Shown piece after piece: positions 28,054 to 36,245 of a DNA stretch of 64,000 nucleotides. The translations under genes were made by a program, and so were the position numbers. The stretch spans positions 1 through 64,000 of the forward strand of contig SCVN01000003.1 in NCBI GenBank assembly GCA_004296885.1, in the 5' to 3' direction. The notes under the pieces are model-generated. The model was given only the letters and a program-made list of their open reading frames with translations. It was not told the origin of the DNA and searched no databases. The stretch's first letter is position 1, and every line of letters begins with the position of its first letter. Source of the DNA: Nitrospirota bacterium. GTDB taxonomy: Bacteria; Nitrospirota; Nitrospiria; Nitrospirales; Nitrospiraceae.

Positions 28054-28998
28054 TCACAGCAGCGCCGTGGCGATGCTGAGATAGATGCCCACGCTGAGAA
28101 TGTCCTGGAGGACCGTCGCGATCGGCCCGCTGGCCAGCGCCGGGTCCGCCCCCAGCCGCACAAACCCCAGGGGGAGCAGGCTTGCCATCAGAGTGGCCAC
28201 GAGGGCCGTGACCGCCAGCGTGATCCCCACCACGGCCGCCAACAATCCGCGTCCATCGAAGACCAGCAGTCCTGCTGCCGCCATCCCCCCGACCGTCCCT
28301 CCGATCAGCAGGCCCAGCCATCCTTCCCGCAGCAGTTGCGCGGCGAGCGGCACCTTGCCGTAGGCGAGGGATCGCACGAGGACCGTTTCGGTCTGGGTCC
28401 CGACCGCGTCGGCCATGTAGACCACGAGCGGCAGGAAGAACGCGAGCACAATTTCCCGCTCCAGGGCCGCTTCGAACAGGCTGGCCACTCCGGCGGCCAG
28501 CCACCCCCCGCCCAATCCCAGGACCAGCCAGGGCATCCGGGCTTTGAACGACTCGATGATGCCGTCCTGTTTGGTGGAAAGCGGATGGGCCGGGTCGACC
28601 CCTGCCATATGCAGCAGATCGTCCATGTGTTCCTGGTGAAGCTGCGCCAGCAGGTGGCCGATGGGAATGGCGCCGATGAGTCTGCGCCGGGCATCGACCA
28701 CGGCCACGTCCGCATCGTGCCGCTCGACCGCGGTCAACGCCACGGATTCCGCATTGTCTTCCGGATGGACTTCCACCGGCGGGTCGCCGCGCAACCCGTC
28801 GAGTCGATCGCCTGGCTCGGCGAGAATCAGCGCTTCGATAGGGACCTGGCCGACCAGCCGAGATTGATCGTCAACCAGGTAGAGATGGCCGGCTTCCTCG
28901 GAGCGGGACCGACGGATGGCCGCCAGGGCCGCTCCCACCGTATCGGTCGGATGCGCCCGCGGCACCGCTTGGGTCATCAGGTCGGCGGCTGTCGGCAT
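28054..28998 (-). CDS. CBS-MgtE divalent cation transporter, N-domain missing
   Basis: 314-aa protein. Two CBS motifs (about 1-125), a connecting helix, then the MgtE membrane domain with five hydrophobic helices (about 150-314). VVYMADAVGTQTE corresponds to the conserved pore region, and FLPLVVYMADA is typical of the family. Known MgtE proteins conduct Mg2+ and have an N-terminal superhelical gating domain of about 130 residues before the CBS pair; that domain is absent. The CBS pair may still bind Mg2+ or nucleotides. The protein ends soon after the fifth helix. No clear ribosome binding site is seen. Confidence 0.88.
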   Translation of the reverse strand: MPTAADLMTQAVPRAHPTDTVGAALAAIRRSRSEEAGHLYLVDDQSRLVGQVPIEALILAEPGDRLDGLRGDPPVEVHPEDNAESVALTAVERHDADVAVVDARRRLIGAIPIGHLLAQLHQEHMDDLLHMAGVDPAHPLSTKQDGIIESFKARMPWLVLGLGGGWLAAGVASLFEAALEREIVLAFFLPLVVYMADAVGTQTETVLVRSLAYGKVPLAAQLLREGWLGLLIGGTVGGMAAAGLLVFDGRGLLAAVVGITLAVTALVATLMASLLPLGFVRLGADPALASGPIATVLQDILSVGIYLSIATALL

Positions 28999-29043
28999 AG
29001 GCGATTGTGGTTGGATCGTGACCGCAATCCGTGGGCCGTGTCT

Positions 29044-29274
29044 TCACACACCCAGCGGGACCGATTCGGCGATCCTGGACGGCCGCCGCTTCAGCCGCCG
29101 GATGAAACGGGTCAGGCGAGAACCTTGCGCAAGCCGGTGTTGGGCTATGCCCGGCTCGATCACCTCCCCGCAACTCACGCAGCGCCAGGCCCGCAGCCAC
29201 AGGGGTCCGCTACTGAGCTGCATGTCCGTGAAATGGTCCACCACCATGAGTCCGCGGCAACGTGGGCAGCGCAT
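29044..29274 (-). CDS. Small zinc-ribbon protein (76 aa)
   Basis: Begins MRCPRCRG and later has CVSCGE, giving two CxxC knuckles about 27 residues apart, the pattern of a single zinc ribbon. The C-terminus is Arg-rich (RFIRRLKRRPSR), so nucleic-acid contact is possible. ATG 29274 is preceded by GGAGGAAGGA. It lies 45 bp upstream of the MgtE-like gene on the same strand. Function unknown. Confidence 0.75.
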   Translation of the reverse strand: MRCPRCRGLMVVDHFTDMQLSSGPLWLRAWRCVSCGEVIEPGIAQHRLAQGSRLTRFIRRLKRRPSRIAESVPLGV

Positions 29275-29293
29275 CGTCCTTCCTCCAGCTCAA

Positions 29294-29410
29294 GCATTGA
29301 CGATTGCCAGGATTGGGTGATTGCCACGATTGATGATTACACGGAATTGACGATTGACGGATTCCGATAATCTTGGCAATTCTTCCAAATCGTCAATCTT
29401 GGCAATCCTC
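29294..29410 (+). repeat. Family A palindromic repeat, copy A5
   Basis: The core at about 29356-29380 contains GGATTCCGATAATCTTGGCA. Bases 29348-29385 (38 nt) are identical to 40023-40060 in copy A6. Confidence 0.88.
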
Positions 29411-29418
29411 CGATCCCT

Positions 29419-29514
29419 TCAGTGGCATTCGGTCGGACAGAACAGCACGAAGTAGATCACGATGACGACACCGAGCAGCACCGCGCCGAGCAGCCACCAT
29501 TGCGCACGCGTCAT
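29419..29514 (-). CDS. 31-aa single-pass membrane peptide
   Basis: Translates as MTRAQWWLLGAVLLG, then a continued hydrophobic run (VVIVIYFVLF) and the tail CPTECH, with a GGGGAGGAC ribosome binding site just upstream. It is one transmembrane helix with a Cys-x3-Cys-His tail facing the other side. It is too short for a family call. Position and translation signal make it a plausible real gene. Confidence 0.6.
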   Translation of the reverse strand: MTRAQWWLLGAVLLGVVIVIYFVLFCPTECH

Positions 29515-29577
29515 CTTGTCCTCCCCGTCGACTTCGCTCCCGGCCCTGTCGCCATAAAGGGATGAGCAAAAGTGGTG

Positions 29578-29668
29578 CCACTCGAAAACGATGCATGCAG
29601 AACGATGAATGATGCACGAACGGACTCACATTCCCCCATTCCACATTCATCATTCATCGTTTCTCGTT
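29578..29668. repeat. Imperfect palindrome E1
   Basis: Left arm words CGATGAATGATG, right arm CATTCATCATTCATCG, separated by about 35 bases; potential long hairpin. The same word-palindrome design as families A-C with a different word. Confidence 0.75.
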
Positions 29669-29744
29669 GGGTGATTGTGGTCTAACGCTACAGGGCCATC
29701 TTTCCGACTGTAGCAGGACTCCCCCGGCAGGGGACGAAAGTCAC

Positions 29745-29823
29745 AAGAGCCTATAGCTGATGGCGTATGGCAGGAGAGAAAGGCCTTTGACTTCAAGCTA
29801 TTAGCCATCAGCCATCGGCTCTT
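29745..29823. repeat. Family C palindromic repeat, copy C4
   Basis: Left arm AGCTGATGGCGTATGG, right arm AGCTATTAGCCATCAGCCAT around a spacer of about 30 bases, just upstream of the THEP1-like gene. Confidence 0.75.
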
Positions 29824-29879
29824 TGTTCTCTGCTCATCGTGGCACCACCCTTGCTCACTCTGTTGAGAGAGAGGTGCTT

Positions 29880-30539
29880 GTGGCCGGCAACGAACGAAAA
29901 CTGTGCGTACTCTGTACGGAGCGCGACACCTGTCAGGGCAAGTATCAGATGCCCGGCGGACAGGCTTTTCACTGCCTGGAGTACCAACGGGAGGCCGCGT
30001 CCGCGTCGGCCGGACGGGGCAAGCGTAACGTACTGATCATCGGTCCGGCGGGAACGGATCGGACCAGGCTCGTCGAGGAGATCGCGCTCCGGACGGGCGC
30101 CAGGCGAAACGGCTATTACACGAAGGTGGTCAAGGACGGGCTCTTTCGGTCGCACGCGGAGTTGGTCCTCTTGTCGGACGGCGTCGCGAGGACGCTGCCT
30201 GCCGCCACTCGCGAGACAGTGGACCGGCAGCTGGTCCCGCTGCTCGAGACAGCGCTGCGGGCGGACGCGGCCGGGCTGCTCGTGCTTGATGAGGTGGGCG
30301 CCCTGCAATGCGGGTCGGCTCTGTTTCGCCGGCTGCTGGTGGATTGTTTTACCTCGGACAAGAATGTCCTCGCCACGATGAGCCTGGGCGGGCGGGATGA
30401 GGCGTTTTTGCTCTCGCTGGAGTCGCGGGCGGACGTCACGGTCCTTCCTATGAGCGACAGCTGGCGAGACAGTTTCGCAGACCTGGTTGCGTGCCTCCTG
30501 AGCGGTGATCCGGCACCACAACCCGAACCGGCCTATTAA
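29880..30539 (+). CDS. THEP1-like NTPase-fold protein with Cys-rich N-terminus
   Basis: 219-aa protein. The N-terminus has Cys9, Cys12, Cys18 and Cys32 (CVLCTERDTC...HC), a likely metal site. A THEP1/NTPase-like core follows: a P-loop-like GPAGTDRT near residue 55, YYTKVV, LLVLDEVGALQ (Walker B-like) and a SLGGRD sensor region. The Walker A Gly-Lys is replaced by Asp60-Arg61, so ATP hydrolysis is doubtful. GTG 29880 is chosen for its spacing to GAGAGAGG; longer in-frame starts run into repeat C4. It is 11 bp upstream of a UspA gene, so the two probably share an operon. Role unknown, perhaps a redox- or metal-linked nucleotide sensor (inference). Confidence 0.75.
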   Translation: MAGNERKLCVLCTERDTCQGKYQMPGGQAFHCLEYQREAASASAGRGKRNVLIIGPAGTDRTRLVEEIALRTGARRNGYYTKVVKDGLFRSHAELVLLSDGVARTLPAATRETVDRQLVPLLETALRADAAGLLVLDEVGALQCGSALFRRLLVDCFTSDKNVLATMSLGGRDEAFLLSLESRADVTVLPMSDSWRDSFADLVACLLSGDPAPQPEPAY

Positions 30540-30550
30540 GAGGAGACGCC

Positions 30551-31066
30551 ATGGCAGGAACGTTGTTTCCAAAAATACTCGTGCCGGTGGATTTTTCGCC
30601 TTGCTCCGAAGAGGCCTTTCGGGTGGCTTTGTCGCTGGCCCGTGCCTATCAGTCGGAGATTGTGCTGCTGCACGTGGTGGACATGTCGGCTCTCGATCGG
30701 CTAAACCAATTGGGACTGGCCCTGCCGTCCGAAGAGGCGAAGCAGAAGAGGCGGCTTCGGCATCAGGCCCGCTTGAACGCCAGGCGGCTGCTCCGGTCGG
30801 ACGAGGCAAAGGGCCTGTCCATCACCAGACTGCTCGCGGAAGGGTCGCCTTTTGTAGAGATCGCGCGAGTGGCCCGCAGCGAACAGGCCGGCCTCGTCGT
30901 CATGGGCAGTTACGGGGGGCAGGGCGGGCGGGTCGAGAAAATCTTCTTCGGCAGCACGGCGGAAAAAGTCGTGCGGACGGCCGGCTGTCCGGTCCTGTGC
31001 GTCCCCCTGCCGAGCAGACCAAAACCGATTCAACGGCCGGGTGAACGGCTCAAGGAGGCACGATGA
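30551..31066 (+). CDS. Universal stress protein, single domain
   Basis: 171-aa UspA-family protein. It begins FPKILVPVDFSPCSEEA and has the nucleotide-binding pattern GSYGGQGGRVEKIFFGST. Ribosome binding site GAGGAG lies 6 bases before the ATG. A basic C-terminal tail extends beyond the usual domain. The stop overlaps the next start (ATGA at 31063), so it is translationally coupled to the cupredoxin. Confidence 0.93.
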   Translation: MAGTLFPKILVPVDFSPCSEEAFRVALSLARAYQSEIVLLHVVDMSALDRLNQLGLALPSEEAKQKRRLRHQARLNARRLLRSDEAKGLSITRLLAEGSPFVEIARVARSEQAGLVVMGSYGGQGGRVEKIFFGSTAEKVVRTAGCPVLCVPLPSRPKPIQRPGERLKEAR

Positions 31067-31515
31067 TGGAGACAACGCACGCACGACACCTTCACGCTCC
31101 GCTTTCTTCCCGCCGCCGGCTGCTCCGACTCCTGATGGTCGCGGGCCTCGTGGGGGGCTTGTTCGTTCCGGCCGGCGCACAGACCGAACAAGTTGTGGAG
31201 GTGACGATCAAGGACTCGACGTTCCTGACCAAGCAGGTGCCGCTCCAGTTGAACGTCCCCACGCTGATCCTCGTGCGCAATACCGACGACATCCGGCACG
31301 ATTTCGGCTCCGCCATGTTCCAGCGCACCATGACCCGCGCGGAAATCGGCGGCGTGATTCCCTATGGGCATGGCATTGAAGGGGTCTATCTGGACCCGGG
31401 CAAGGAGGCCTCCCTTCGGTTCACGATCGAACGGCCCGGCCGTTTTGAGTTCCGATGTTCGATCCACCCGCAGATGAAAGGGGAACTGCTCCTGTTGACC
31501 GCCGGCACGGTCTGA
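31063..31515 (+). CDS. Exported cupredoxin (plastocyanin-like)
   Basis: 150-aa protein with an Arg-rich signal peptide (RRRLLRLLMVAGLVGG, cleavage near residue 39, AGA-Q) and one cupredoxin domain. Type-1 copper ligands are visible: His79 (RHDF), then Cys132, His135 and Met138 in CSIHPQM. Probably a periplasmic electron carrier or copper-binding protein. It sits between two UspA genes and overlaps the first by 4 bp. The loop between the first His and the Cys is long and contains YGHGIEG. Confidence 0.85.
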   Translation: MMETTHARHLHAPLSSRRRLLRLLMVAGLVGGLFVPAGAQTEQVVEVTIKDSTFLTKQVPLQLNVPTLILVRNTDDIRHDFGSAMFQRTMTRAEIGGVIPYGHGIEGVYLDPGKEASLRFTIERPGRFEFRCSIHPQMKGELLLLTAGTV

Positions 31516-31533
31516 CGGGCGGCCGGACTGGCT

Positions 31534-32457
31534 ATGGCACCGCTGATCACAAACATCCTTCTGGCGACCGACTTTTCCGATTGCGCGGCCCTGGCGCAGG
31601 ACTATGCCCTGCTGTTGGCGTCCACTTGGAAGGCCGACCTGGCGATCCTCCATGTCCTGGAGTTCCAACCGGGCATGGACCCGGAGCTGCCGGTCAATCA
31701 CGTGTATTTGGAACAGTTGCGCAAGGACGCGGAGCAACAATTGACAGACCTGCGCGCGCAGCTCGCCCGGCGAGGGCTGGCGGGGGAATCCCGCCACGTG
31801 ACCGGCATCCCCAGCCTGCGGATTGCGCAAGAAGCCACCGAAGCCGGCGCGGACCTGGTCGTGCTCGGAACCCACGGCCGAACGGGCCTGGCCCATGTCT
31901 TGTTGGGCAGCACCGCGGAGCGGGTCATCGCCTCCGCTCCCTGCCCCGTCCTGACGGTCAGGAGGCAAAGAGAACCGGCACGGCCGCAGGCCGCGCTCCC
32001 GTCGATCAGGCGCCTGCTGGTTCCGGTGGATTTCTCCGACCATTCTCTCGAGGCGCTCGAATATGCGGCGCGGGTGGCCAAACAATTCGGCGCGGCGCTG
32101 ACCCTCCTGCATGTCATAGAGCCGGTTGCGTACGGATTGGATTTCACGCTGTCGATCGGGGGGGATGCGCGGGAGACCAGAGCCGGGCTGGAGGCTCGCT
32201 TGGCGGACCTGGCCGCACCGCTCCTGGCGCAGGGATTGGCCGTGAAGCCTCTCGTGCGCGGCGGCACGCCGGCCGACTCCATCCTGGACTGGACAAGGCA
32301 CCAGGCCTGTGATCTGATCGTCATGGGTACTCATGGACGGCGAGGCCTGGCGCACCTGGCCGGCGGCAGCGTCGCGGAAGCCGTGCTCCGGCGGGCTCCC
32401 TGCCCCGTCTTGACCGTCAAAAGCCCGAAGTTCAGCCCGGGGCACCAGCGGCACTAG
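31534..32457 (+). CDS. Tandem universal stress protein (307 aa)
   Basis: Two UspA domains (about 1-148 and 155-300). The ATP-binding patterns are GTHGRTGLAHVLLGST and GTHGRRGLAHLAGGSV; the second has Gly for the usual Leu or Met before GS. Cytoplasmic. It is 18 bp after the cupredoxin and likely in its operon. The ribosome binding site is weak, consistent with reinitiation. Confidence 0.93.
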   Translation: MAPLITNILLATDFSDCAALAQDYALLLASTWKADLAILHVLEFQPGMDPELPVNHVYLEQLRKDAEQQLTDLRAQLARRGLAGESRHVTGIPSLRIAQEATEAGADLVVLGTHGRTGLAHVLLGSTAERVIASAPCPVLTVRRQREPARPQAALPSIRRLLVPVDFSDHSLEALEYAARVAKQFGAALTLLHVIEPVAYGLDFTLSIGGDARETRAGLEARLADLAAPLLAQGLAVKPLVRGGTPADSILDWTRHQACDLIVMGTHGRRGLAHLAGGSVAEAVLRRAPCPVLTVKSPKFSPGHQRH

Positions 32458-32486
32458 CCCCCTTTGATTCGGTATGAGAGGACTGC

Positions 32487-32765
32487 ATGGCCATCAAGAA
32501 GACACAGCCCAAAAAACCGGCTGCCAAGCCCGGTGCCCGCACCAAGGTCGCCCCGACACCCGGTCGGCCTCCGTCCACACCCGTCATTCCACCCGGCAAT
32601 CCGCCCGGTCGTCCGATGGAGCTGCCCGACGGCATGTGGGAACGGATCGCCAGAAAGGCCTATGAATTCTGGGAGCAACGGGGCCGACGAGCAGGACACG
32701 ACATGGAAGACTGGCTCGACGCGGAGACCCAGGTGATGGAAGAGATTCATGAAGCCCGCGAGTGA
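32487..32765 (+). CDS. DUF2934-type small protein (92 aa)
   Basis: Lys/Pro-rich disordered N-terminus (about 1-45), then a short helical module with RIARKAYEFWEQRG and a DWLDAE motif, the signature I associate with DUF2934. Cytoplasmic, function unknown. GAGGA precedes the ATG. It overlaps the next gene by 17 bp, linking the UspA cluster to the formate dehydrogenase cluster. Confidence 0.8.
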   Translation: MAIKKTQPKKPAAKPGARTKVAPTPGRPPSTPVIPPGNPPGRPMELPDGMWERIARKAYEFWEQRGRRAGHDMEDWLDAETQVMEEIHEARE

Positions 32766-34122
32766 TCCCCCGACGGCAAGGCCGGAAGCCGACGTTCCAC
32801 TCGATCCGTCGCTGGCCTCATTGCTCGCTCGATTGGAGCGTGTGGCGCAGGAGCCGGGATTCCAGCTGCAACGTGCCGCCGCCCTGGGCCAAGCCCTTCG
32901 CCCCTACGCCGAATATGCGCGCATGCTCCCGATCGCGCCCCTGGCGGAAGAACTCGCGTTGGCCAACCTGTATGTCTACGCCGACTATTTCCCGACCGAC
33001 GGACAGCTGTCGCTGGTCGAACAGGTGCGGGACATGATCGAGGTCCATGTTCCACAGGAAGAGCGAGCCTGGCTCGACCCGCTTCGCCATTCCTATATGG
33101 ATCTGCTGGAGATCGTCTCGACGGCCGGCGAAGGGCGTCGGGGGACGTTGGCGCTGCGCTCGCTCGGCGAACGCAAGGAATTTATCGTCGAGGCGGGCCC
33201 CTTCGGCGCCACCGTGGAAGCGGGGCAAGTCCTGCTCACCCGGTTGATCCGCCTGCCGGATCGTTCCGTGCTGCCGGGCGTCGCCCTGGTGCTGTCGGCC
33301 ATGGTCGCCCGCTCGATCTTTGGCGGCGCGGATGAGTGGCGGCGCGCCATGGAAGCCCAGTCCGGCACCTTCGCGCTCGGCGACTGGCAGGAATTCGCCA
33401 AGGGCTACGGACATATCCTGCTGTGGCAAGTGGCCCAGGCTCGGCTGGGGACCTTGATACTGGCCGATGAGCGGTTGCAATATCGGACGGTCCAAGGCAA
33501 GCCGCTGCTCTACGCGGTGGCCCTCTATGACCACCATGACTATCGTTTCCTGGCGCAGCAACTGGCGGAGCAGCCGGACTTACAGCCCGACGAGCGCGAA
33601 AACGGGACGGACAGCCGGACCGTCTGGACGCAGCACGAGTCCGACGACCAGGGCCGAGCCGTCATGGTCGCGCGGCTGACGCTCACCCCGACGCAACTGG
33701 TCGTCGAGGCCGATGCCAAGGCCAGGTTGGATTCCCTGAAGCATGTCCTGGCCTCGACCTGTGGGTTCTCGCTTCATTTCCGGGGAGAGAGCACCCAGCC
33801 GCCGAACCATGAGCTGCCGGCCATGGATCTCTTGATGGACACGCCCCCTTCCCGATCCCTGGTGGTCCCGCTCGAGGAAGAGCAGCGGCTCCTGAGCACC
33901 TTCTTGGAATCGATCTATTTGGAATGGGCCGAGCGGCCGGCGCCGGCCCTGGGAGGGCAGACTCCTCGCCATGCCGCGACCCACCCGCAGCAACGCGAAC
34001 AGGTGGCGGCGCTCATCGAGCAACTGGAGCGTGAAGACTTGGCCCGTCGCCGGACCGGCAAGCCCGGCTACGATTACAACCGGCTGCGGGCGCATCTGGG
34101 ACTGCCCGAGGTCCACGTATGA
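32749..34122 (+). CDS. Unrecognised 457-aa protein coupled to formate dehydrogenase genes
   Basis: No family recognised. Soluble, with no signal peptide. The helical N-terminal half includes YARMLPIAPLAEELALAN and a stretch around FPTDGQLSLVEQVRD; a central region follows (LGDWQEFAKGYGHILLWQVA). A beta-rich part (RAVMVARLTLTPTQLVVEAD) is followed by a C-terminal helical segment ending in a short basic motif (RRRTGKPGYDYNRLRAHLGL). It overlaps the DUF2934 gene at its start and the FdsG-like gene by ATGA at its end, so coupled translation is expected. Context suggests an accessory or assembly role for the dehydrogenase, perhaps in place of FdsD or FdhD-type factors that are not seen here; that is inference only. 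Confidence 0.7.
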   Translation: MKPASDPPTARPEADVPLDPSLASLLARLERVAQEPGFQLQRAAALGQALRPYAEYARMLPIAPLAEELALANLYVYADYFPTDGQLSLVEQVRDMIEVHVPQEERAWLDPLRHSYMDLLEIVSTAGEGRRGTLALRSLGERKEFIVEAGPFGATVEAGQVLLTRLIRLPDRSVLPGVALVLSAMVARSIFGGADEWRRAMEAQSGTFALGDWQEFAKGYGHILLWQVAQARLGTLILADERLQYRTVQGKPLLYAVALYDHHDYRFLAQQLAEQPDLQPDERENGTDSRTVWTQHESDDQGRAVMVARLTLTPTQLVVEADAKARLDSLKHVLASTCGFSLHFRGESTQPPNHELPAMDLLMDTPPSRSLVVPLEEEQRLLSTFLESIYLEWAERPAPALGGQTPRHAATHPQQREQVAALIEQLEREDLARRRTGKPGYDYNRLRAHLGLPEVHV

Positions 34123-34571
34123 GCGAACCGGTCCTGGCAGCCATCCTGACCCGTCACCGAACCAGCCCCCCCAATATCTTGCACACCCTGTTGGAGATAC
34201 AGGAGACTCTGGGTTCCGTATCGCCGGGCGCCATTCCCGAGATCGCCCGATCCCTGGACGTCACCGAAGCGGACGTGGCCGGTGTCCTGTCCTACTATCC
34301 GGAGCTGCGGACGGCCAAGCCGGGACGGCACGTGATCCGGGTCTGCTTGGGAGAATCCTGCATGGCCAACCATGGCGCCACGGTGCTGGCACGCGTGCGC
34401 GCGCACCTGAAGATCGAGGTGGGGGAGACAACCCGGGACGGCCGGTTCACGCTGGAGCGCGTCTATTGCGTCGGGAACTGCGCGGTCGGTCCCAGCCTCA
34501 TGGTGGATGGAGAGGTGGTCGGCCGAGTGAGCCCGGATCAGGTCCCAGCGCTGCTGGATAGCTATCCATGA
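34119..34571 (+). CDS. fdsG: NAD-dependent formate dehydrogenase gamma subunit (NuoE/HoxE-like)
   Basis: 150-aa thioredoxin-fold [2Fe-2S] protein. The cluster ligands are Cys76, Cys81, Cys117 and Cys121 (CLGESC and CVGNC), as in NuoE, HoxE and FdsG. It passes electrons between the diaphorase flavin subunit and the rest of the complex. Cytoplasmic. Overlaps the upstream unknown gene by 4 bp; the flavin subunit follows after a 64-bp gap filled by repeat C5. The assignment to formate dehydrogenase rests on the catalytic subunit two genes downstream. Confidence 0.9.
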   Translation: MSEPVLAAILTRHRTSPPNILHTLLEIQETLGSVSPGAIPEIARSLDVTEADVAGVLSYYPELRTAKPGRHVIRVCLGESCMANHGATVLARVRAHLKIEVGETTRDGRFTLERVYCVGNCAVGPSLMVDGEVVGRVSPDQVPALLDSYP

Positions 34572-34634
34572 GCCGTCAGCATTCGGCTTTCAGCTTCCTG
34601 GCTGAAGGCTGACCGCTGATTGCTGAAAGCCTTT
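34568..34634. repeat. Family C palindromic repeat, copy C5
   Basis: Words GCCGTCAGCATTCGGCTTTC and GGCTGAAGGCTGACC form a potential hairpin that fills the gap between the FdsG-like and FdsB-like genes. Confidence 0.8.
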
Positions 34635-34635
34635 T

Positions 34636-36108
34636 ATGACGCGCCTCTACCTTTCCAATGACACCTCGGCCCGCGCCGCCGGCACGGAACGATTGGCGCA
34701 AGCCTGGGCGAGCGCCCCTGGCCTTGAACTGGTGCGAACGTCCGCCCGCGGGGCTTTTTTCCTCGAGCCCTTGGTCGAACGAGACCTGCCCGGCGGCCGG
34801 ATGGCCTGGTCCAACGCCACGCCCGATGACCTGCCGAACATCCTTGCCGGGATCGGCGGGACTCCCGTCAACCGCATTGCCTTTCTCGCCGACCAACAGC
34901 GGGTGACCTTCGCCAATTTCGGGATGACGAGACCCCTGGCGCTCGAGGACTACGGATCTCTTGGCGGATGGCAGGGACTGGAGCGGGCGGGCAGCCTTTC
35001 ACCTGACGCCATTATCGGAGAGTTGAAGACCTCCCGCCTGCGCGGGCGTGGCGGGGCCGCCTTCCCGGTGTGGAGCAAATGGCAGGTCGCCAAGGACGCG
35101 GCGGCGGACCAGAAATATGTCGTCGCCAACGCGGACGAAGGCGATGCCGGCACCTATTGCGACCGGATGATCATGGAGGGTGAGCCCTTCCGCCTGATCG
35201 AAGGGATGCTGATCTGTGCGCGAGCCATCGGGGCGACGCGCGGGTTCATCTATTGTCGCCAGGAATATCCGGCGGCGGCGCGGACCTTGCGCGAGGCGAT
35301 CGCCGCCGCGGAGCGGGCCGGATGGTTGACGGACGAGCGCGGTCGGTTCCATCTGGAGGTCTTCGTCGGCGCCGGATCCTACGTCTGCGGCGAGGAAACG
35401 GCGTTGCTGGAGTCATTGGAGGGACGACGGGGCGTGGTCCGGGCCAAGCCTCCTTACCCGGCCCTGTCGGGCCTCTATGGAAAGCCCACGATCGTGAGCA
35501 ACGTTCTGACCTTCGCCACGGTCCCGAGCATTCTGGCCAGGGGCGGCGACTGGCATGCGTCGCTCGGCACGGAGGGGTCACGCGGCACGATGGCGCTGCA
35601 GATCGGCGGCCGGGTCAAGCAACCGGGCTTGGTGGAGATTCCCTTCGGCGCGACGCTGGCCGAGGTCATCGAGCGGTTCGGCGGCGGCATGGCTGCCGGC
35701 GCCCGCTTCAAGGCGGTGCAGATCGGCGGACCGCTGGGCAGCCTGTTTCCCGCCTCCCGCCTGGACATTCCCATCTGTTACGACGCGTTCAGCAAAGCCG
35801 GGGCGATTCTCGGGCATGGCGGGATCGTGGTCTACGACGACGGGACCGACATGGTGGAGCTGGCCCGTCATTTCATGGCCTTCACGGCCGACGAATCCTG
35901 CGGCAAATGCACGCCCTGCCGGATCGGCTCGGTGCGGAGCCGCGAAATTCTCGAGCAGCTCCAGGCGGGCCGCAGCCGGCCGGGAGACCTCGACTTGCTG
36001 GCCGATCTGGGCGAGACGATGAAAGGGGCCAGTCTTTGCGCGCTGGGCCAGCGGGCGCCCTATCCGGTCCTGACGGCGATCGAACATTTTCCGGATGAGT
36101 TCCGGTAA
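34636..36108 (+). CDS. fdsB: NAD-dependent formate dehydrogenase beta subunit (NuoF/HoxF-like)
   Basis: 490-aa diaphorase subunit. A degenerate N-terminal extension (about 1-110) is followed by the NADH/FMN-binding core with GRGGAAFPVWSKW, NADEGDAGTYCDR, GAGSYVCGEETAL and ESLEG. The C-terminal [4Fe-4S] site is ESCGKCTPCR plus the Cys in SLCALG. Known role: transfer of electrons from the formate-oxidising subunit to NAD+. Cytoplasmic. No ribosome binding site is obvious because repeat C5 lies directly upstream. Repeat B5 separates it from the catalytic subunit. Confidence 0.93.
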   Translation: MTRLYLSNDTSARAAGTERLAQAWASAPGLELVRTSARGAFFLEPLVERDLPGGRMAWSNATPDDLPNILAGIGGTPVNRIAFLADQQRVTFANFGMTRPLALEDYGSLGGWQGLERAGSLSPDAIIGELKTSRLRGRGGAAFPVWSKWQVAKDAAADQKYVVANADEGDAGTYCDRMIMEGEPFRLIEGMLICARAIGATRGFIYCRQEYPAAARTLREAIAAAERAGWLTDERGRFHLEVFVGAGSYVCGEETALLESLEGRRGVVRAKPPYPALSGLYGKPTIVSNVLTFATVPSILARGGDWHASLGTEGSRGTMALQIGGRVKQPGLVEIPFGATLAEVIERFGGGMAAGARFKAVQIGGPLGSLFPASRLDIPICYDAFSKAGAILGHGGIVVYDDGTDMVELARHFMAFTADESCGKCTPCRIGSVRSREILEQLQAGRSRPGDLDLLADLGETMKGASLCALGQRAPYPVLTAIEHFPDEFR

Positions 36109-36220
36109 CCGACGCGGAGAAGGGGCGAGGGGGAGACGCGGAGACCGGAAGATGCGGAAGAAGAGCGACGCGGAGATACGGGGAAGGGGCAACACGGAGA
36201 TCGCCGCGTCGCCGGCAGGA
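36108..36220 (+). repeat. Family B repeat, copy B5
   Basis: A run of words such as GACGCGGAGAAGGGG and GACGCGGAGATACGG with only a short complementary right part. It fills the gap between fdsB-like and fdsA-like genes. Confidence 0.75.
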
Positions 36221-36245
36221 AAAAACAGCCGATGATTGAACGTCA

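Larger units (their letters stand above)
29515..29879. other. Intergenic region holding repeats E1 and C4
   Basis: About 365 bases between divergent genes. Two imperfect palindromes occupy much of it. Promoters for the minus-strand 31-aa gene and the plus-strand THEP1-like gene must lie here, but no convincing -35/-10 pair can be assigned. Confidence 0.5.

Noticed and set aside
29393-29653. 86-codon minus-strand frame over the small membrane peptide
   Set aside because: It is out of frame with the better-supported 31-aa gene and runs through repeat E1.
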